A DNA stretch of 64,000 bases from Bradyrhizobium sp. AUGA SZCCT0176 (GTDB taxonomy: Bacteria; Pseudomonadota; Alphaproteobacteria; Rhizobiales; Xanthobacteraceae). The translations under genes and the position numbers were made by a program. Positions 24,391 to 33,032 of the stretch are shown piece after piece (positions within the stretch are counted from its first letter, which is position 1; each line of letters begins with the position of its first letter). Location of the stretch: contig NZ_JAFCMB010000008.1 of NCBI RefSeq assembly GCF_018130145.1, forward strand, positions 241,572-305,571. Direction: 5' to 3'. A model generated the notes under the pieces. That model did not search any database. It was not told the DNA's origin and saw only the letters and a list, made by a program, of their open reading frames with translations.

Positions 24391-24572
24391 TTGATTTCAT
24401 ATGCGGGATGGCGTTTGGCGCGCGACGCGCCGGACGCCGTCTCGAAGGCTTTTCAGATAAGCATTTGCGAGACTGAGCGTTCAAGGCAGAGCCGCGGATT
24501 GCGCTTCCCGCTGCATCCCAACTGCGGGTGAGGCGATCGATCGGCACCAGCCGCGAACCGGAGGGTCGTTTG

Positions 24573-25007
24573 ATGTCCCGAGGATCCAGCCAAGAAATCG
24601 ACTGCCCGAGTGCCCAGGCAACCGCTGATGGCGCGCGCGTCTTTGGCGTCATGACAGGCACGCCTGAAGAACACAGGGTCGGCTATCTCACCGAGACCCT
24701 GCCGGTTTCCGAAAAGCTGCTGGCGCTGGCAGGGTCAGCCAAGCCCACGCAACTTTTCAGAATTGCGGCGCCGTGCGCCGGCGCCAGCGGCGGCTGCAAG
24801 CACTTCAAAGGCAACGCGTGCAGCCTGGCCGAACGCATCGTTGCGGGCACCCCTGTGGTGGTCAACGCGCTGCCTGCCTGCCAGATCAGATCCACCTGCC
24901 GCTGGTTTCGTCAGGAAGGCAAAGCGGCCTGCTTCCGCTGTCCGCAGGTCATGACGGATAAATCCAATGCCTCCGACTATGAGCGGCAGATCGCCGACGC
25001 CGACTGA
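24573..25007 (+). CDS. Cysteine-rich protein (8 Cys), possible metal or Fe-S protein
   Basis: 144 aa soluble protein. The eight Cys sit in DCPSA, APCAG, GGCKHF, NACSL, PACQI, STCRW, AACFR and RCPQV. I recall a loosely defined family with an LFRIAAPC..GC..F..C core and a CRWF.QEG.AAC.RCPQV end, sometimes annotated only as nitrogen-fixation-related and found near small leader peptides; that assignment is from memory and function is unknown. The spacing suggests Fe-S or zinc binding. GGAGG eight nt upstream supports ATG 24573 rather than an upstream Met. It follows two double-glycine peptide genes. Confidence 0.75.
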   Translation: MSRGSSQEIDCPSAQATADGARVFGVMTGTPEEHRVGYLTETLPVSEKLLALAGSAKPTQLFRIAAPCAGASGGCKHFKGNACSLAERIVAGTPVVVNALPACQIRSTCRWFRQEGKAACFRCPQVMTDKSNASDYERQIADAD

Positions 25008-25034
25008 TCCGCGCTGAGGCGAAGCCGTAGCCGG

Positions 25035-25184
25035 TACCGCTTCCGCATTTACAAGCGGCTGCGCAAGATGGGACCAGGCGCTTATCCGGCGAAGTCGCTG
25101 AAGCAGGCGCGCATCGATCACGGCGAGGCCAAGAAGCTGCGCGACGCCGGCATCGATCCGATCATTGCCCGCGGTCAGAAATAA
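25035..25184 (+). pseudogene. Fragment of a tyrosine integrase (DUF4102 arm-binding region)
   Basis: Fifty codons ending in a stop read YRFRIYKRLRKMGPGAYPAK, then SLKQARIDHGEAKKLRDAGI and DPIIARGQK. This closely follows the arm-type DNA-binding region of phage/island integrases, where (K/R)xMxLGxYPAxSLxxARxxAxxxxxxxxxGIDPxxxR is conserved. The catalytic domain and the true start are absent. It is a relic of an integrative element and supports the view that the surrounding 19-27 kb zone was shaped by island insertion and decay. No tRNA gene or attachment repeat was recognised beside it. Confidence 0.75.
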
Positions 25185-25319
25185 TCTTCGATAAATTCGG
25201 AATGCGTAATGGGCGCAAACATCGTTCCCATTTTCTTCGTGCCGCGACCCGACTTGGCAATGTTCTTTTCATTCTCGATTATTGGCCCGAGCGTTGTCTG
25301 TAGAAGCTGGTTGGTCGTG

Positions 25320-26372
25320 TCAACGAAACTGGTCGTCGTCGATAAAGGCGTATTCTTCGAACGTCTGAGAATCATATTTTTCATCGAAGAGGAAGAAGGG
25401 CTCCAATCGCTCGGTGTGGCCCTTGAAGTACCGCCGAGGGACTCCGCCGAATTTGGTTTTTATTTCCGTAAGACCCCGGCTTTTCTTATCCGTCGATCCG
25501 GAGAAGATTTCGCCGACCTCGTACCATTCGCAGCCGAGCCGCTTTGCTTGGAGCATAGCCTCCCAAAACAGGAGATAGTTGACGCCAGAGTTTTGGTGAG
25601 CGGTGCGCGAGCATCCGGTGTGGTAAACAGCAGAGTGCGGCATCTTCGCAGAGTTATGGAAGGCCACCACGCTTCCATTTGGTGCTTTGCCGCCCAACAA
25701 GAAGTTAAAACCGAGAGGTGATATCTTGAGTGCCATCCCTTCAAAATACGCTTTGGGGTGTGGTTCAACGCCGGTTCGGAAATAGGTTTCGCAGTGAATA
25801 TCGTAGTAGGGGTCGATGTTCTTTACCCAGTCAAGAAGTTCAGCGGAGTAACCTTCGCTCTTTGCTTTGCGGATTTTCCTGCGCGCAATCTGCGATAGAC
25901 CTAGCCAAAGCTGATCTTCGGTTTGGCTAAGGTCAACAACCATCGCGTCGGTGGACGTCTCGGCAAAGCCGAACTTGTATGTCGGGCTCACACCAGTCTG
26001 GTTCGTTAGGGAGCGCTTCGTAATCGGGCTTATGCTCATGGAAATACGCTCGGCGTGATCGTGGCGAGCACTCGCGCAAATCTGATTGATTACCTCGCAG
26101 AGTACCGCGTTCTCCTCGTCTCTAGACAATCCTGGCACCAACACCGGACCGCTCCCGCCCCAGCCGGATGAAGCAGTGACCTTCCATGTGTTCGAGTATT
26201 GGAGCGGCACGACCGCGACAATTCTGCCGTCCCTTTCTACGCCGAAGCTACGCTCTTGAAGGCCCCATCGTTCAACCGGCAGGATCAATTCCTGCCACTC
26301 GTAGAGTGAAAACACCCATCCATCGGGAGACGACAAAACTACATCGTTCCATGTTCTTGCTCGATGAGAGTT
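25320..26372 (-). CDS. FemAB-like GNAT acyltransferase
   Basis: 350 aa. The pattern is that of the FemAB/BioF2-like acetyltransferase family (two GNAT folds): an N-terminal W..VVLSSPDGWVFSLYEW, a central SQIARRKIRKAKSEGYS helix, and a C-terminal part with YLLFWEAMLQAKRLGCEWYE and GLTEIKTKFGGVPRRYF. Such proteins attach amino-acyl or acyl groups to cell-envelope or polysaccharide precursors. The region is visibly AT-richer than its surroundings, and the gene overlaps a broken methyltransferase, which points to transfer and decay. The start is uncertain: no good ribosome binding site precedes 26372 or 26384. Confidence 0.75.
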   Translation of the reverse strand, partial: NSHRARTWNDVVLSSPDGWVFSLYEWQELILPVERWGLQERSFGVERDGRIVAVVPLQYSNTWKVTASSGWGGSGPVLVPGLSRDEENAVLCEVINQICASARHDHAERISMSISPITKRSLTNQTGVSPTYKFGFAETSTDAMVVDLSQTEDQLWLGLSQIARRKIRKAKSEGYSAELLDWVKNIDPYYDIHCETYFRTGVEPHPKAYFEGMALKISPLGFNFLLGGKAPNGSVVAFHNSAKMPHSAVYHTGCSRTAHQNSGVNYLLFWEAMLQAKRLGCEWYEVGEIFSGSTDKKSRGLTEIKTKFGGVPRRYFKGHTERLEPFFLFDEKYDSQTFEEYAFIDDDQFR

Positions 26373-26693
26373 CATCAAAACCACTGACCCATCGAGTTAC
26401 TTTCGGGTGCGGGTAATGTTCGTTCGCCTTCTCTACACTCGCGGCTGATGGATCAATCGCATCGACGCTATCGACAAATGGATAGTTCGCCATTTCACGA
26501 TCATGGAAGCCAACGCCGCATCCGATGTCGACCACGGTCTTGGGCTGCACCAACTTGAATAGTTCTGAAACCTCAAAGCGTCGCGTCTGGTCCCACGCGT
26601 CAGATTTGTATGAGTCCCAGTCTCGGTAATCAGTTCATCAAAAAACCTGCTCTGATCGCTTAGGTACGACTGGTAACGACTTTGAGCTGGCAT
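26272..26693 (-). pseudogene. Broken class I SAM-dependent methyltransferase
   Basis: From ATG 26693 (MPAQSRYQSYLSDQSRFFDE, with AAGGA upstream) the frame is sensible up to about 26640. The homologous sequence then continues in another frame as DWDSYKSDAWDQTRRFEVSE and VQPKTVVDIGCGVGFHDREM. The glycine-rich VVDIGCGVGF motif binds S-adenosylmethionine. The 3' part is missing: after SGFDEL the frame runs over the start of the acyltransferase gene and stops. One frameshift plus a 3' truncation therefore inactivate it. It was probably part of a surface-polysaccharide or lipid-modifying cluster. Confidence 0.75.
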
Positions 26694-27188
26694 GGCGTTT
26701 CCTTGGCGCTGAGTGAGCGCCGAATTACTACCACCGCAACCCCACATCGAAAACCCCTGAAATCGGAGAATGACGTAGAGGCTTTGGGACGTGAGTCATT
26801 CGGCCCGAACCTCGGTCATAATGCGCATGACGATTGTCATTCTCGCGCCGGCCAAGCACTGCATTTGCCCGAAGCTCATTCTGGCGCGTGCTACTTTACC
26901 TCTGATTGTCTGGGCCACATTTCGAGTCGACCAAAGTTACTAGCCCGTTATTTGGTTGTTGTTCGCCGCAGCGATCCCGGCGCTGTTCGATCTGACAAGG
27001 GGATGGCCTGCGAAAACACCGGTCCCACTTCCGCGCCGCGCGCTTGCCGCAGGCGGTACAGAGGAAGTCAGGCTCAATGTCGGAGAGCCTGATATCATCG
27101 GCCCAGCCGTCGGCACTGGTTTCGACATGATGGCTGCAACGATTGATCGCGGCAAGGGAAGCGATCTTGTACACTTAGTTGTTTCTAG

Positions 27189-27290
27189 CACGAGACCGCG
27201 GGTGCAGCGCGCACCCGGCTTTTCCTGCCCTCCTCGCTTCAGGAGGTCAGCAAGTCGCAAAACTCGGACGCTTCACGCCGCGAGATCGCG
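27189..27290. repeat. Dispersed repeat R5, copy 2
   Basis: CACGAGACCGCGGGTGCAGC at the left and CACGCCGCGAGATCGCG at the right, as in copy 1 at 22628-22733, with a more variable centre. Confidence 0.75.
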
Positions 27291-27374
27291 GACGCATGGA
27301 CTATCGTTGTCATGATCGCCACAACAAAGGCGCCCTACTGCCCAGCCCCTACGCAGCATGGATCAGCCAAGGCG

Positions 27375-27466
27375 GCTTTGTTCTCCATCCGACTCCAGTT
27401 TGTTCGCAAGGAACGAATCGGAGTCGCGCAAATCAGTGCGGGTCAATTCCTAACAACACGTTGCTT
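27375..27466. repeat. Dispersed repeat R4, copy 2
   Basis: Same 92 nt as 23596-23687 with a few substitutions and no gaps. Confidence 0.85.
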
Positions 27467-27488
27467 CGCATTTGTACGCCCTCATCAC

Positions 27489-27520
27489 GAAAAAAGCCCG
27501 CGACGACATCGCGGGCTTCT
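27489..27520 (-). terminator. Terminator of the small secreted protein 27583-27852
   Basis: AAGCCCGCG/CGCGGGCTT stem (27494-27502 and 27510-27518) with a 7 nt loop; on the minus strand it ends in GGGCTTTTTTCG. Confidence 0.88.
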
Positions 27521-27582
27521 TGCAAACGCGACAAGGTGCTCGTGCATCGGCGCCAGTTGAAGCGCCGATCAAGCATTTGTCC

Positions 27583-27852
27583 TCACTGAATGGCGCGGCC
27601 GACGGTTTCGGTGCGGCCTTGGGCGGTCGTGATCTTGCTCCGCGGTGTCAGGACGCTGAGCTGAACTGCCGTGACCGATGTGGCAACGGGTGACGCTTCC
27701 TGGACGCCCTCAACGCCGAGCACCTGAAGCTGCACGGCCGAGACCGGCAAGCCTGACCGTTCATAAGACGGCAACTCGGCTGCGACAGCGCCGCCAGCGG
27801 CCGTGATCGCGAACATGGCGGCGGCAGCGACGGACAGGGTAATCTTCTTCAC
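27583..27852 (-). CDS. Small secreted protein of unknown function
   Basis: 89 aa. The start is GTG at 27852 behind AGGAG. A signal peptide (KKITLSVAAAAMFAITAAGG, likely cleavage after AVAA) precedes about 64 residues with a loose internal repeat: SAVQLQVLGVEG and TAVQLSVLTPRS. No Cys. The transcript ends at the terminator 27489-27520. I recognise no family; lineage-specific secreted proteins like this are common in Bradyrhizobium. Confidence 0.75.
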   Translation of the reverse strand: MKKITLSVAAAAMFAITAAGGAVAAELPSYERSGLPVSAVQLQVLGVEGVQEASPVATSVTAVQLSVLTPRSKITTAQGRTETVGRAIQ

Positions 27853-28192
27853 GGCAATTCTCCTTCGATGGCTTGGAATGCGGATCTAGTAGTCGTTTAT
27901 TGCGCTGCAATGGTTCAATGGTGCGACGCACAAAAACGTGATACAAGAATGTGATGATGGTGATCATGGAATGCTGAACCGCGCGTTGGTCGCACGAGAC
28001 GCCGTGAAGGTTCGCTGGAACTTTCGCGGCGGGCTACGCGAGCTGGCGATGAATGCAGCGCGCGCAAAGGGTCAGAGTTCCTTCCGTAGTTCTCCGGCCG
28101 TGAACATAGTTCCGCCTCCTCGGCTGCGTTAAAACGCAGATGTGCGGATCCACTTTCAGGCGGGTGCCATTGCATTTGATACGGAGCACCAA

Positions 28193-29026
28193 ATGAATTC
28201 CACAATGAGCGACAGGCTCGCCGAAGGGCAGATCGCGAGCCTGGAGGAGCAGCTTTCGAACCTGGCGCGCGAAGCGGGATTTAGTGCTTCGGCCCCGCCG
28301 CCCAGCATGAAGACGTCGAGCGCCCCGCCAGCAGCGAAGCCTCGATTGGCGGATTGGCGCCATGTGGCTGTCGCCGGTTGCCTGTTGGCAGCATGCATTG
28401 GTGTCGTCGCCTGGTGGTGGTCATCCTCCCCTGATACGGCGATGACGGCCCCCTCAGCTCCGATAGCTTTGGCACAGGCGGCACCGGAAGCCGCTGCGCC
28501 GAAAGACGCCGCACCGGCTGCTGTTGCCGCGTCCGCCGGATTGGAGCAGCAACTCCAACCGATGGCGCGCGATCTCGCGGCCTTGAGGCAATCACTCGAA
28601 CACCTCAAGGTGAGGCAAGAACAATTGGTCCGCGACAATGAAAATCTCACGAGCCAGCTCGCGGCGGGCCGGGAAGAAATAGCGCGCAACAACGCTGTCA
28701 TCGACCAGCTCAGAGCGAGCCAGATCCAGATGGCGCGCGAAAGCCAGACGCTGACCGATCGCGTCAACGCAAGCCAGCAACAACTCGCCCGCATCATCGC
28801 CAGCGCTTCAGAGTTAAATGCGCTGCCCGAAGAGCCAAAGGCGATGTCCGAAGAGCCAAAGATGATCCCTGAAGAGCCAAAGGTGATGCCCGGAACACCA
28901 CTGCCGCGTCCGCGGCAATCAGCCAATGTCGCCCAGTCGCAAAAGCCGGCAGCGCCCCCGGTGCGGCCGCAAGCCAAAAAACCGCAACCGTCAGTGTCAT
29001 GGCCATGGTCGCCTCGCAGCCCGTGA
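28193..29026 (+). CDS. Single-span membrane protein with coiled coil
   Basis: 277 aa. A cytoplasmic helical N-terminus (MSDRLAEGQIASLEEQLSNL) is followed by one transmembrane helix (HVAVAGCLLAACIGVVAWWW), an Ala/Pro-rich linker, a coiled coil of about 80 residues rich in Gln, Arg and Glu, a threefold short repeat of EEPKxM type, and a Pro/Lys-rich basic tail. GGAG seven nt before ATG 28193 supports that start over the upstream Met. The layout suggests a membrane-anchored periplasmic structural protein; function unknown. Confidence 0.75.
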   Translation: MNSTMSDRLAEGQIASLEEQLSNLAREAGFSASAPPPSMKTSSAPPAAKPRLADWRHVAVAGCLLAACIGVVAWWWSSSPDTAMTAPSAPIALAQAAPEAAAPKDAAPAAVAASAGLEQQLQPMARDLAALRQSLEHLKVRQEQLVRDNENLTSQLAAGREEIARNNAVIDQLRASQIQMARESQTLTDRVNASQQQLARIIASASELNALPEEPKAMSEEPKMIPEEPKVMPGTPLPRPRQSANVAQSQKPAAPPVRPQAKKPQPSVSWPWSPRSP

Positions 29027-29275
29027 GCCGTAGGCGTAATCTGCCGTTACGTATTTTTCTAAAGCGGCGCATTACGCCGGAGCCTGTTATCGGGCCGCGC
29101 ATTTGACGGACCCGTTGCGCTAATCTCCCACCGAATAGCGCGCTTACGGCGTTTGGTTTCGCGCGCCCGTAGTACTACCGGGAAAGCCTTTGGCTGCGTA
29201 CGGAACATGCAGAATCATGGCATGAAGCCTGCATGGAGTTAGTTGACCGGGAATTTCCTATCAACGAAGGACGCC

Positions 29276-29491
29276 ATGCTCGTTACTCTTGTCGCCGTTC
29301 TCTGCAACGGCCAGCTATGCCTGGAGAAAGTCGTCACCAACAGTGAGCAGTCGGGCATCACCATGACCGCCTGTATGGTCAATGCGCAAATCGGCATTGC
29401 CGATTGGCTCGCCAAGGGTCCGTATCACCAATGGAAACTACAGAGATACAAATGCATCGCGGGCAAATACGTGCCCAAAGACGAAGCATGA
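29276..29491 (+). CDS. Small Cys-containing protein of unknown function
   Basis: 71 aa starting MLVTLVAVLCNGQLCLEKVV. Four Cys (LCN, LCLE, TACM, KCIA) and the block TACMVNAQIGIADWLAKGP are likely structural, and I recall similar short proteins in Bradyrhizobium genomes, without a known role. The ATG at 29276 has AAGGA five nt upstream; the frame is open back to 29243. The hydrophobic N-terminus could be a short signal. A GCGCCTCTC-type hairpin follows the stop. Confidence 0.55.
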   Translation: MLVTLVAVLCNGQLCLEKVVTNSEQSGITMTACMVNAQIGIADWLAKGPYHQWKLQRYKCIAGKYVPKDEA

Positions 29492-29698
29492 TGCAATGCG
29501 CCGCCTCTCGGATGAGAGGCGCCCTCGCCTGCTAGCGCACCACGTCGCGCTTGACGTTGGCGACATGCCTGCCAACCATTCCCAGCCTGCACGGCGGATT
29601 CGCGGTGCGCAATCCGCCGCTACGTGTCTCAAGCGGCGGATCGCGCCACCGCAGGCGGATTGGACCGGAACGCGGCACAGCGCAGCATCCAGCGAACC

Positions 29699-30325
29699 GT
29701 GACGAACGTGGACAAGATCGATTTCAAGAAGCAGCTCGCAACATTCTACAGCGCGCCTAAAGGCAGCTTTGCCACCATCAACATGCCTGCCATGCAATTC
29801 GTCAAGATCAACGGCGAAGGCGACCCCAATCGTGATCCAGCCTATCAGCGCGCCATCGAGTGGCTGTATTCGCTGAGCTACGCGATGAAATTTGCCAGCA
29901 AGAGCACATCGGGAAAAGACTACGTGGTTCCGCCGCTCGAAGGCCTTTGGTGGGCCGACAATCCCGACGATTTTGTCGGGCGGCGGAAGCATCTGTGGCA
30001 ATGGACGATGATGATCATGGTGCCCGACTTCGTCGAGCGGCCCCTGTACGAGGCTGCCCTTGCAAGGTCGCGGGACAAGCTCGGAGAGCCTCCCGTCTCG
30101 CTGCGCCTCGAGCCGTTGGACGAAGGGCGATGCCTGCAGACGCTGCATGTCGGCAGCTATGACGACGAAGGCCCGGTGCTCGCCAGGCTTCACCACGAGA
30201 TCATGCCTGCGATGGGGATGACGTTTGCAGGGCCTCATCACGAGATCTATCTGAGCGATGCACGCCGGACGCCGCCGGAAAAGCTCAAGACGATCCTGCG
30301 GCAACCGGTCAGAAGCGCTGGCTGA
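29699..30325 (+). CDS. GyrI-like small-molecule-binding domain protein
   Basis: 208 aa. The tandem SHS2-type fold of GyrI-like proteins is indicated by FATINMPAMQFVKINGEGDP near the start, YVVPPLEGLWWADN in the middle, and LEPLDEGRCLQTLHVGSYDD followed by HHEIYLSDARRTPPEKLKTI at the end, the last being typical of this family. GyrI-like domains bind hydrophobic or toxic small molecules or act as regulators. The start is probably GTG 29699 (or GTG 29708), since the sequence further upstream is palindromic repeat. Confidence 0.88.
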   Translation: MTNVDKIDFKKQLATFYSAPKGSFATINMPAMQFVKINGEGDPNRDPAYQRAIEWLYSLSYAMKFASKSTSGKDYVVPPLEGLWWADNPDDFVGRRKHLWQWTMMIMVPDFVERPLYEAALARSRDKLGEPPVSLRLEPLDEGRCLQTLHVGSYDDEGPVLARLHHEIMPAMGMTFAGPHHEIYLSDARRTPPEKLKTILRQPVRSAG

Positions 30326-30598
30326 GGCCGCCCTTTGAACCAAAAGAACGCAGCCTGCGACCAATATTAATTAGCGCCGTACACGCCCCGGGTTTCCCGG
30401 TTTCGAGGTCGCTCGCTTCATACGGATTCCCGGGAAAAAGTGGCAGCTGCCCCCGTAATGTCGGATATCGGACAGACGACCGAACCTGGAACGTACTTAA
30501 ATTAGCCGCTGCCTGAGTCGCGCAATTAATTATTATAACCAGTTGGCATCATTGCATTTTAGCCGGAAAGACCTTTTCACTATTGAATAGCTTCAGGG

Positions 30599-30862
30599 AT
30601 GGATCAGGAAACCACCAGATTGGTCGCCGGCACTCGTTTTAAGATGAGTGAACTCGGAGCCGCTCGATGCCCGGAACTGGCCGGGCAGACTGGGATCGTT
30701 GTCGAAGTGAGCCATAGCAACACGGGCGTTACCGTGTTGTTCAATGGCGCCAACAGACCAACCGCCCTGCACAGGGATTTTATCACCCCGATCTCGAATA
30801 ACGGATCGTGGGGCGGTTCGCCAAGGGCTGGCTCTGGAAACACGGGTCCGCCCCAGAAGTGA
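30599..30862 (+). CDS. Small KOW-like protein of unknown function
   Basis: 87 aa. The core reads LVAGTRFKMSELGAARCPEL, GQTGIVVEVSHSNTGVTVLF and LHRDFITPI, a beta-rich KOW-like pattern that I recall as recurrent in Bradyrhizobium small proteins. The C-terminal 18 residues are low complexity. The ribosome binding site is weak. No operon partner is evident. Confidence 0.6.
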   Translation: MDQETTRLVAGTRFKMSELGAARCPELAGQTGIVVEVSHSNTGVTVLFNGANRPTALHRDFITPISNNGSWGGSPRAGSGNTGPPQK

Positions 30863-31031
30863 AGTTCGCGCGCCTGAAGCAGGTCCGCATTCCAAAACTG
30901 CGCGAACAACAGCTACTCTTTCGGAGTACCCCGAATTTTCCGAGGAACGCGCGAGCGCAAAGAGAGACGTGTCAGCCGAAGCTCGCCGCGGGCGGCAGGC
31001 GTGGTCGCCAGGAGAGCGACGGCTCCCGGTT

Positions 31032-32093
31032 TCAGCCAATCGTGCGTTCGAGCAGATTGAGCCAATTGGTCGAGCCCAGCTTCTTCAACAGCGGCTCGGA
31101 GTATCCGCTTTGCCGGAGAGCCCCGATGAGCACGGGCAGCCCGGCCGCCGAGCCGATTTTCGCCGGCACGGTTGCGCCGTCGAAATCCGATCCAAATCCG
31201 ACGTGGTCCTCGCCGAGCTTGTCGATGAGATAGTCGAGCTGACGCACCATCAGTTCGACATCCGTATCCGCGATCATGCTGCCGTCAGGGCGAAGAAAGC
31301 AGGTCGCGAAGTTGAGACCGACCATGCCGGCGGAATCGCGGATCGCTGCCAATTGCCGGTCGGTAAGGTTTCTCGGCGAAGGGCACAACGCATGCGCGTT
31401 GGAGTGCGTCGCGACCAGCGGCGCTTTGGAGAGGCGCGCGACATCCCAAAAGCCCTTTTCGGTGATGTGCGAGAGGTCGACGAGGATCTTCATTTCGTTG
31501 CAGGCGCCAACGAGCTTTTCGCCGGCAGCGGTCAGGCCGTCGCCGATATCCGGCCCGCCGGGAAACTGGAACGGGACGCCATGACCAAAAATGTTGTTAC
31601 GGCTCCAGACCGGTCCCAGCGAGCGCAGGCCCGCCGCGTACAGCACCTCCAGAAAATGCAGATCACCGTCGATGGCTTCGGCGCCTTCCAGATGAAGCAC
31701 CACCGCCAGCGCTCCGCGCTCGATCGCCGAATGGATCTCGGCGGTCGTCTTGCAAAGCGCCACGGCGCCCTGCGATCCCCTGACAACCCGCATCAGGATC
31801 GCCAGCTCACCGGCGACGGATTTCCGTGCCTCTTCGATGGGAAGCGGATCAGGAAGCGGCACCGCATACTGTCCGCCCGTCATCTGCTTGCTGAGCGACG
31901 CAAAGTTGCCTGGCGATGGCGAGTACATCGCGAACAGACCGCCGACGAAAGTTCCTGCCCTGGCCTTTTTCAGGTCGATATGGCCGGCGTCTTCGCCATC
32001 AAGGAAATCGGACACCACGTCGCCGGAAGCCGACTTGTAAAGACGCAGCAGGACATCGTTATGGCCGTCGAAGATGGAAATGTTGGTGGTCAT
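31032..32093 (-). CDS. Peptidase M19 family membrane-type dipeptidase
   Basis: 353 aa zinc dipeptidase (renal dipeptidase family). Features are the N-terminal FDGHNDVLLRL, with the zinc-binding His, the bridging acidic residue region VVLHLEGAEAI, the KILVDLSHITEKGFWDVARL and APLVATHSNAHALCPSPRNL blocks with further zinc His ligands, and the C-terminal GFGSDFDGATVP. It hydrolyses dipeptides including D-amino-acid-containing ones. It has no signal peptide. The gene stands alone on the minus strand. Confidence 0.93.
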   Translation of the reverse strand: MTTNISIFDGHNDVLLRLYKSASGDVVSDFLDGEDAGHIDLKKARAGTFVGGLFAMYSPSPGNFASLSKQMTGGQYAVPLPDPLPIEEARKSVAGELAILMRVVRGSQGAVALCKTTAEIHSAIERGALAVVLHLEGAEAIDGDLHFLEVLYAAGLRSLGPVWSRNNIFGHGVPFQFPGGPDIGDGLTAAGEKLVGACNEMKILVDLSHITEKGFWDVARLSKAPLVATHSNAHALCPSPRNLTDRQLAAIRDSAGMVGLNFATCFLRPDGSMIADTDVELMVRQLDYLIDKLGEDHVGFGSDFDGATVPAKIGSAAGLPVLIGALRQSGYSEPLLKKLGSTNWLNLLERTIG

Positions 32094-32244
32094 TGTTTAC
32101 CGGCGCCCGTGACAGATATCGCGAGTTGCGAGATCGTCTGCAATTTTCCGCAGAACCGGTCCGTGTGCAACCTCTATTGAGGAACAATTCCGCGGCTACA
32201 GCATTATTCAGCCAGCATCACGCATCGATTCGGAGCAACGCGTG

Positions 32245-32544
32245 ATGACCGCGGACGCATTTGAACTCCGCCGCTGTGTACAACAGCATTTCCTCGGCCG
32301 TGTATCGTCAGTGATGTTCGATCCGGGCTACCGCAATCATTTGGCGCTGATCGCGGACGGTTATGATGTCCGCGTATTCCTCGACGATGTGCTGCAGGAC
32401 GGCTGTATTACAGCAGACCCCGATGAGGGTTTCGTCCAGCGGCGCGCATTTCTCAGATCGTCAGGGATCACTGACATGCGCCGCGGCTCCGTGTCGATCA
32501 GAATTTCGAAGAAACCTGGAGGGCGGATTGAGCCGAAGGCGTAA
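32245..32544 (+). CDS. Hypothetical protein, 99 aa
   Basis: The frame starts at ATG 32245 (preceded by in-frame GTG) behind a GGAG-type site. It contains MFDPGYRNHLALIADGYDVR, then VFLDDVLQDGCITADPDEGF, and looks like a small globular acidic domain. The last about 10 residues are encoded by the R1 palindromic repeat at 32521-32599, so the C-terminus may have been changed by that element. No family was recognised. Confidence 0.5.
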   Translation: MTADAFELRRCVQQHFLGRVSSVMFDPGYRNHLALIADGYDVRVFLDDVLQDGCITADPDEGFVQRRAFLRSSGITDMRRGSVSIRISKKPGGRIEPKA

Positions 32545-32599
32545 TCCGCCGTCTGGGCTCATACGAAAACGGCGGATTACGTCTTCGGCTAATCCGCCG
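32521..32599. repeat. Dispersed palindromic repeat, family R1
   Basis: Arms of about 31 bp: GGCGGATTGAGCCGAAGGCG with TAATCCGCCGT at the left and the complementary ACGGCGGATTACGTCTTCGG with CTAATCCGCC at the right. It supplies the stop codon of the preceding frame. Confidence 0.85.
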
Positions 32600-32687
32600 C
32601 GCCTCACCGCCTTGCGCGAGACGTCCATCGGTCGGTTGCCTGCGCAACTCACTTCCGATGACATCGCTAATGTGCCATACGCAAGAC

Positions 32688-33032
32688 ATGTCCCCTCTGA
32701 AAGCCCCGGCCACTTACGACGATTTCGCCCGTCTCGACATCCGGATCGGCAAGGTCGTGGATATCCAGCCGTTCCCCCGCGCGCGCAATCCCTCCTTCAA
32801 GGTCGGCGTCGACGTCGGCGCTGACAGGATCATGTGGTCGAGCGCGCAGATCACGAACTATGAGCCCGCAGCCCTGCTCGGCTCGCTGGTCGTCTGCGTC
32901 TGCAATCTGGGTGCGAAGAACATCGCGGGCTTCACATCCGAACTGCTGATCCTCGGCGCAAAGGACGCCGGAGGCAGCGTGATCGTCCTCGGCCCGCGCA
33001 GCGAGGTGGCGATCGGCGAGCCGGTCTTTTGA
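32688..33032 (+). CDS. csaA: CsaA-like tRNA-binding-domain protein
   Basis: 114 aa OB-fold protein. FARLDIRIGKVVDIQPFPRA, NPSFKVGVDVG, SSAQITNYEPAALLG and VVCVCNLGAKNIAGFTSELL are the conserved blocks of the CsaA/Trbp111 family, dimeric tRNA-binding proteins that CsaA studies link to export chaperoning. The length is that of CsaA, and ATG 32688 gives the family-typical N-terminus. The domain ends with GEPVF, as usual. It appears monocistronic. Confidence 0.9.
   Translation: MSPLKAPATYDDFARLDIRIGKVVDIQPFPRARNPSFKVGVDVGADRIMWSSAQITNYEPAALLGSLVVCVCNLGAKNIAGFTSELLILGAKDAGGSVIVLGPRSEVAIGEPVF

Larger units (their letters stand above)
26694..27488. other. Gene-poor stretch with degraded sequence and repeats
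   Basis: Several short frames exist (for example plus-strand 26956 onward) but none has a clear ribosome binding site or recognised family. The right half contains repeat R5 (27189-27290) and R4 (27375-27466). Confidence 0.5.

Noticed and set aside
26956..27180. Plus-strand frame starting LFAAAIPALFDLTRGW
   Set aside because: It runs into repeat R5, has no clear start and resembles no known family; too weak to call a gene.
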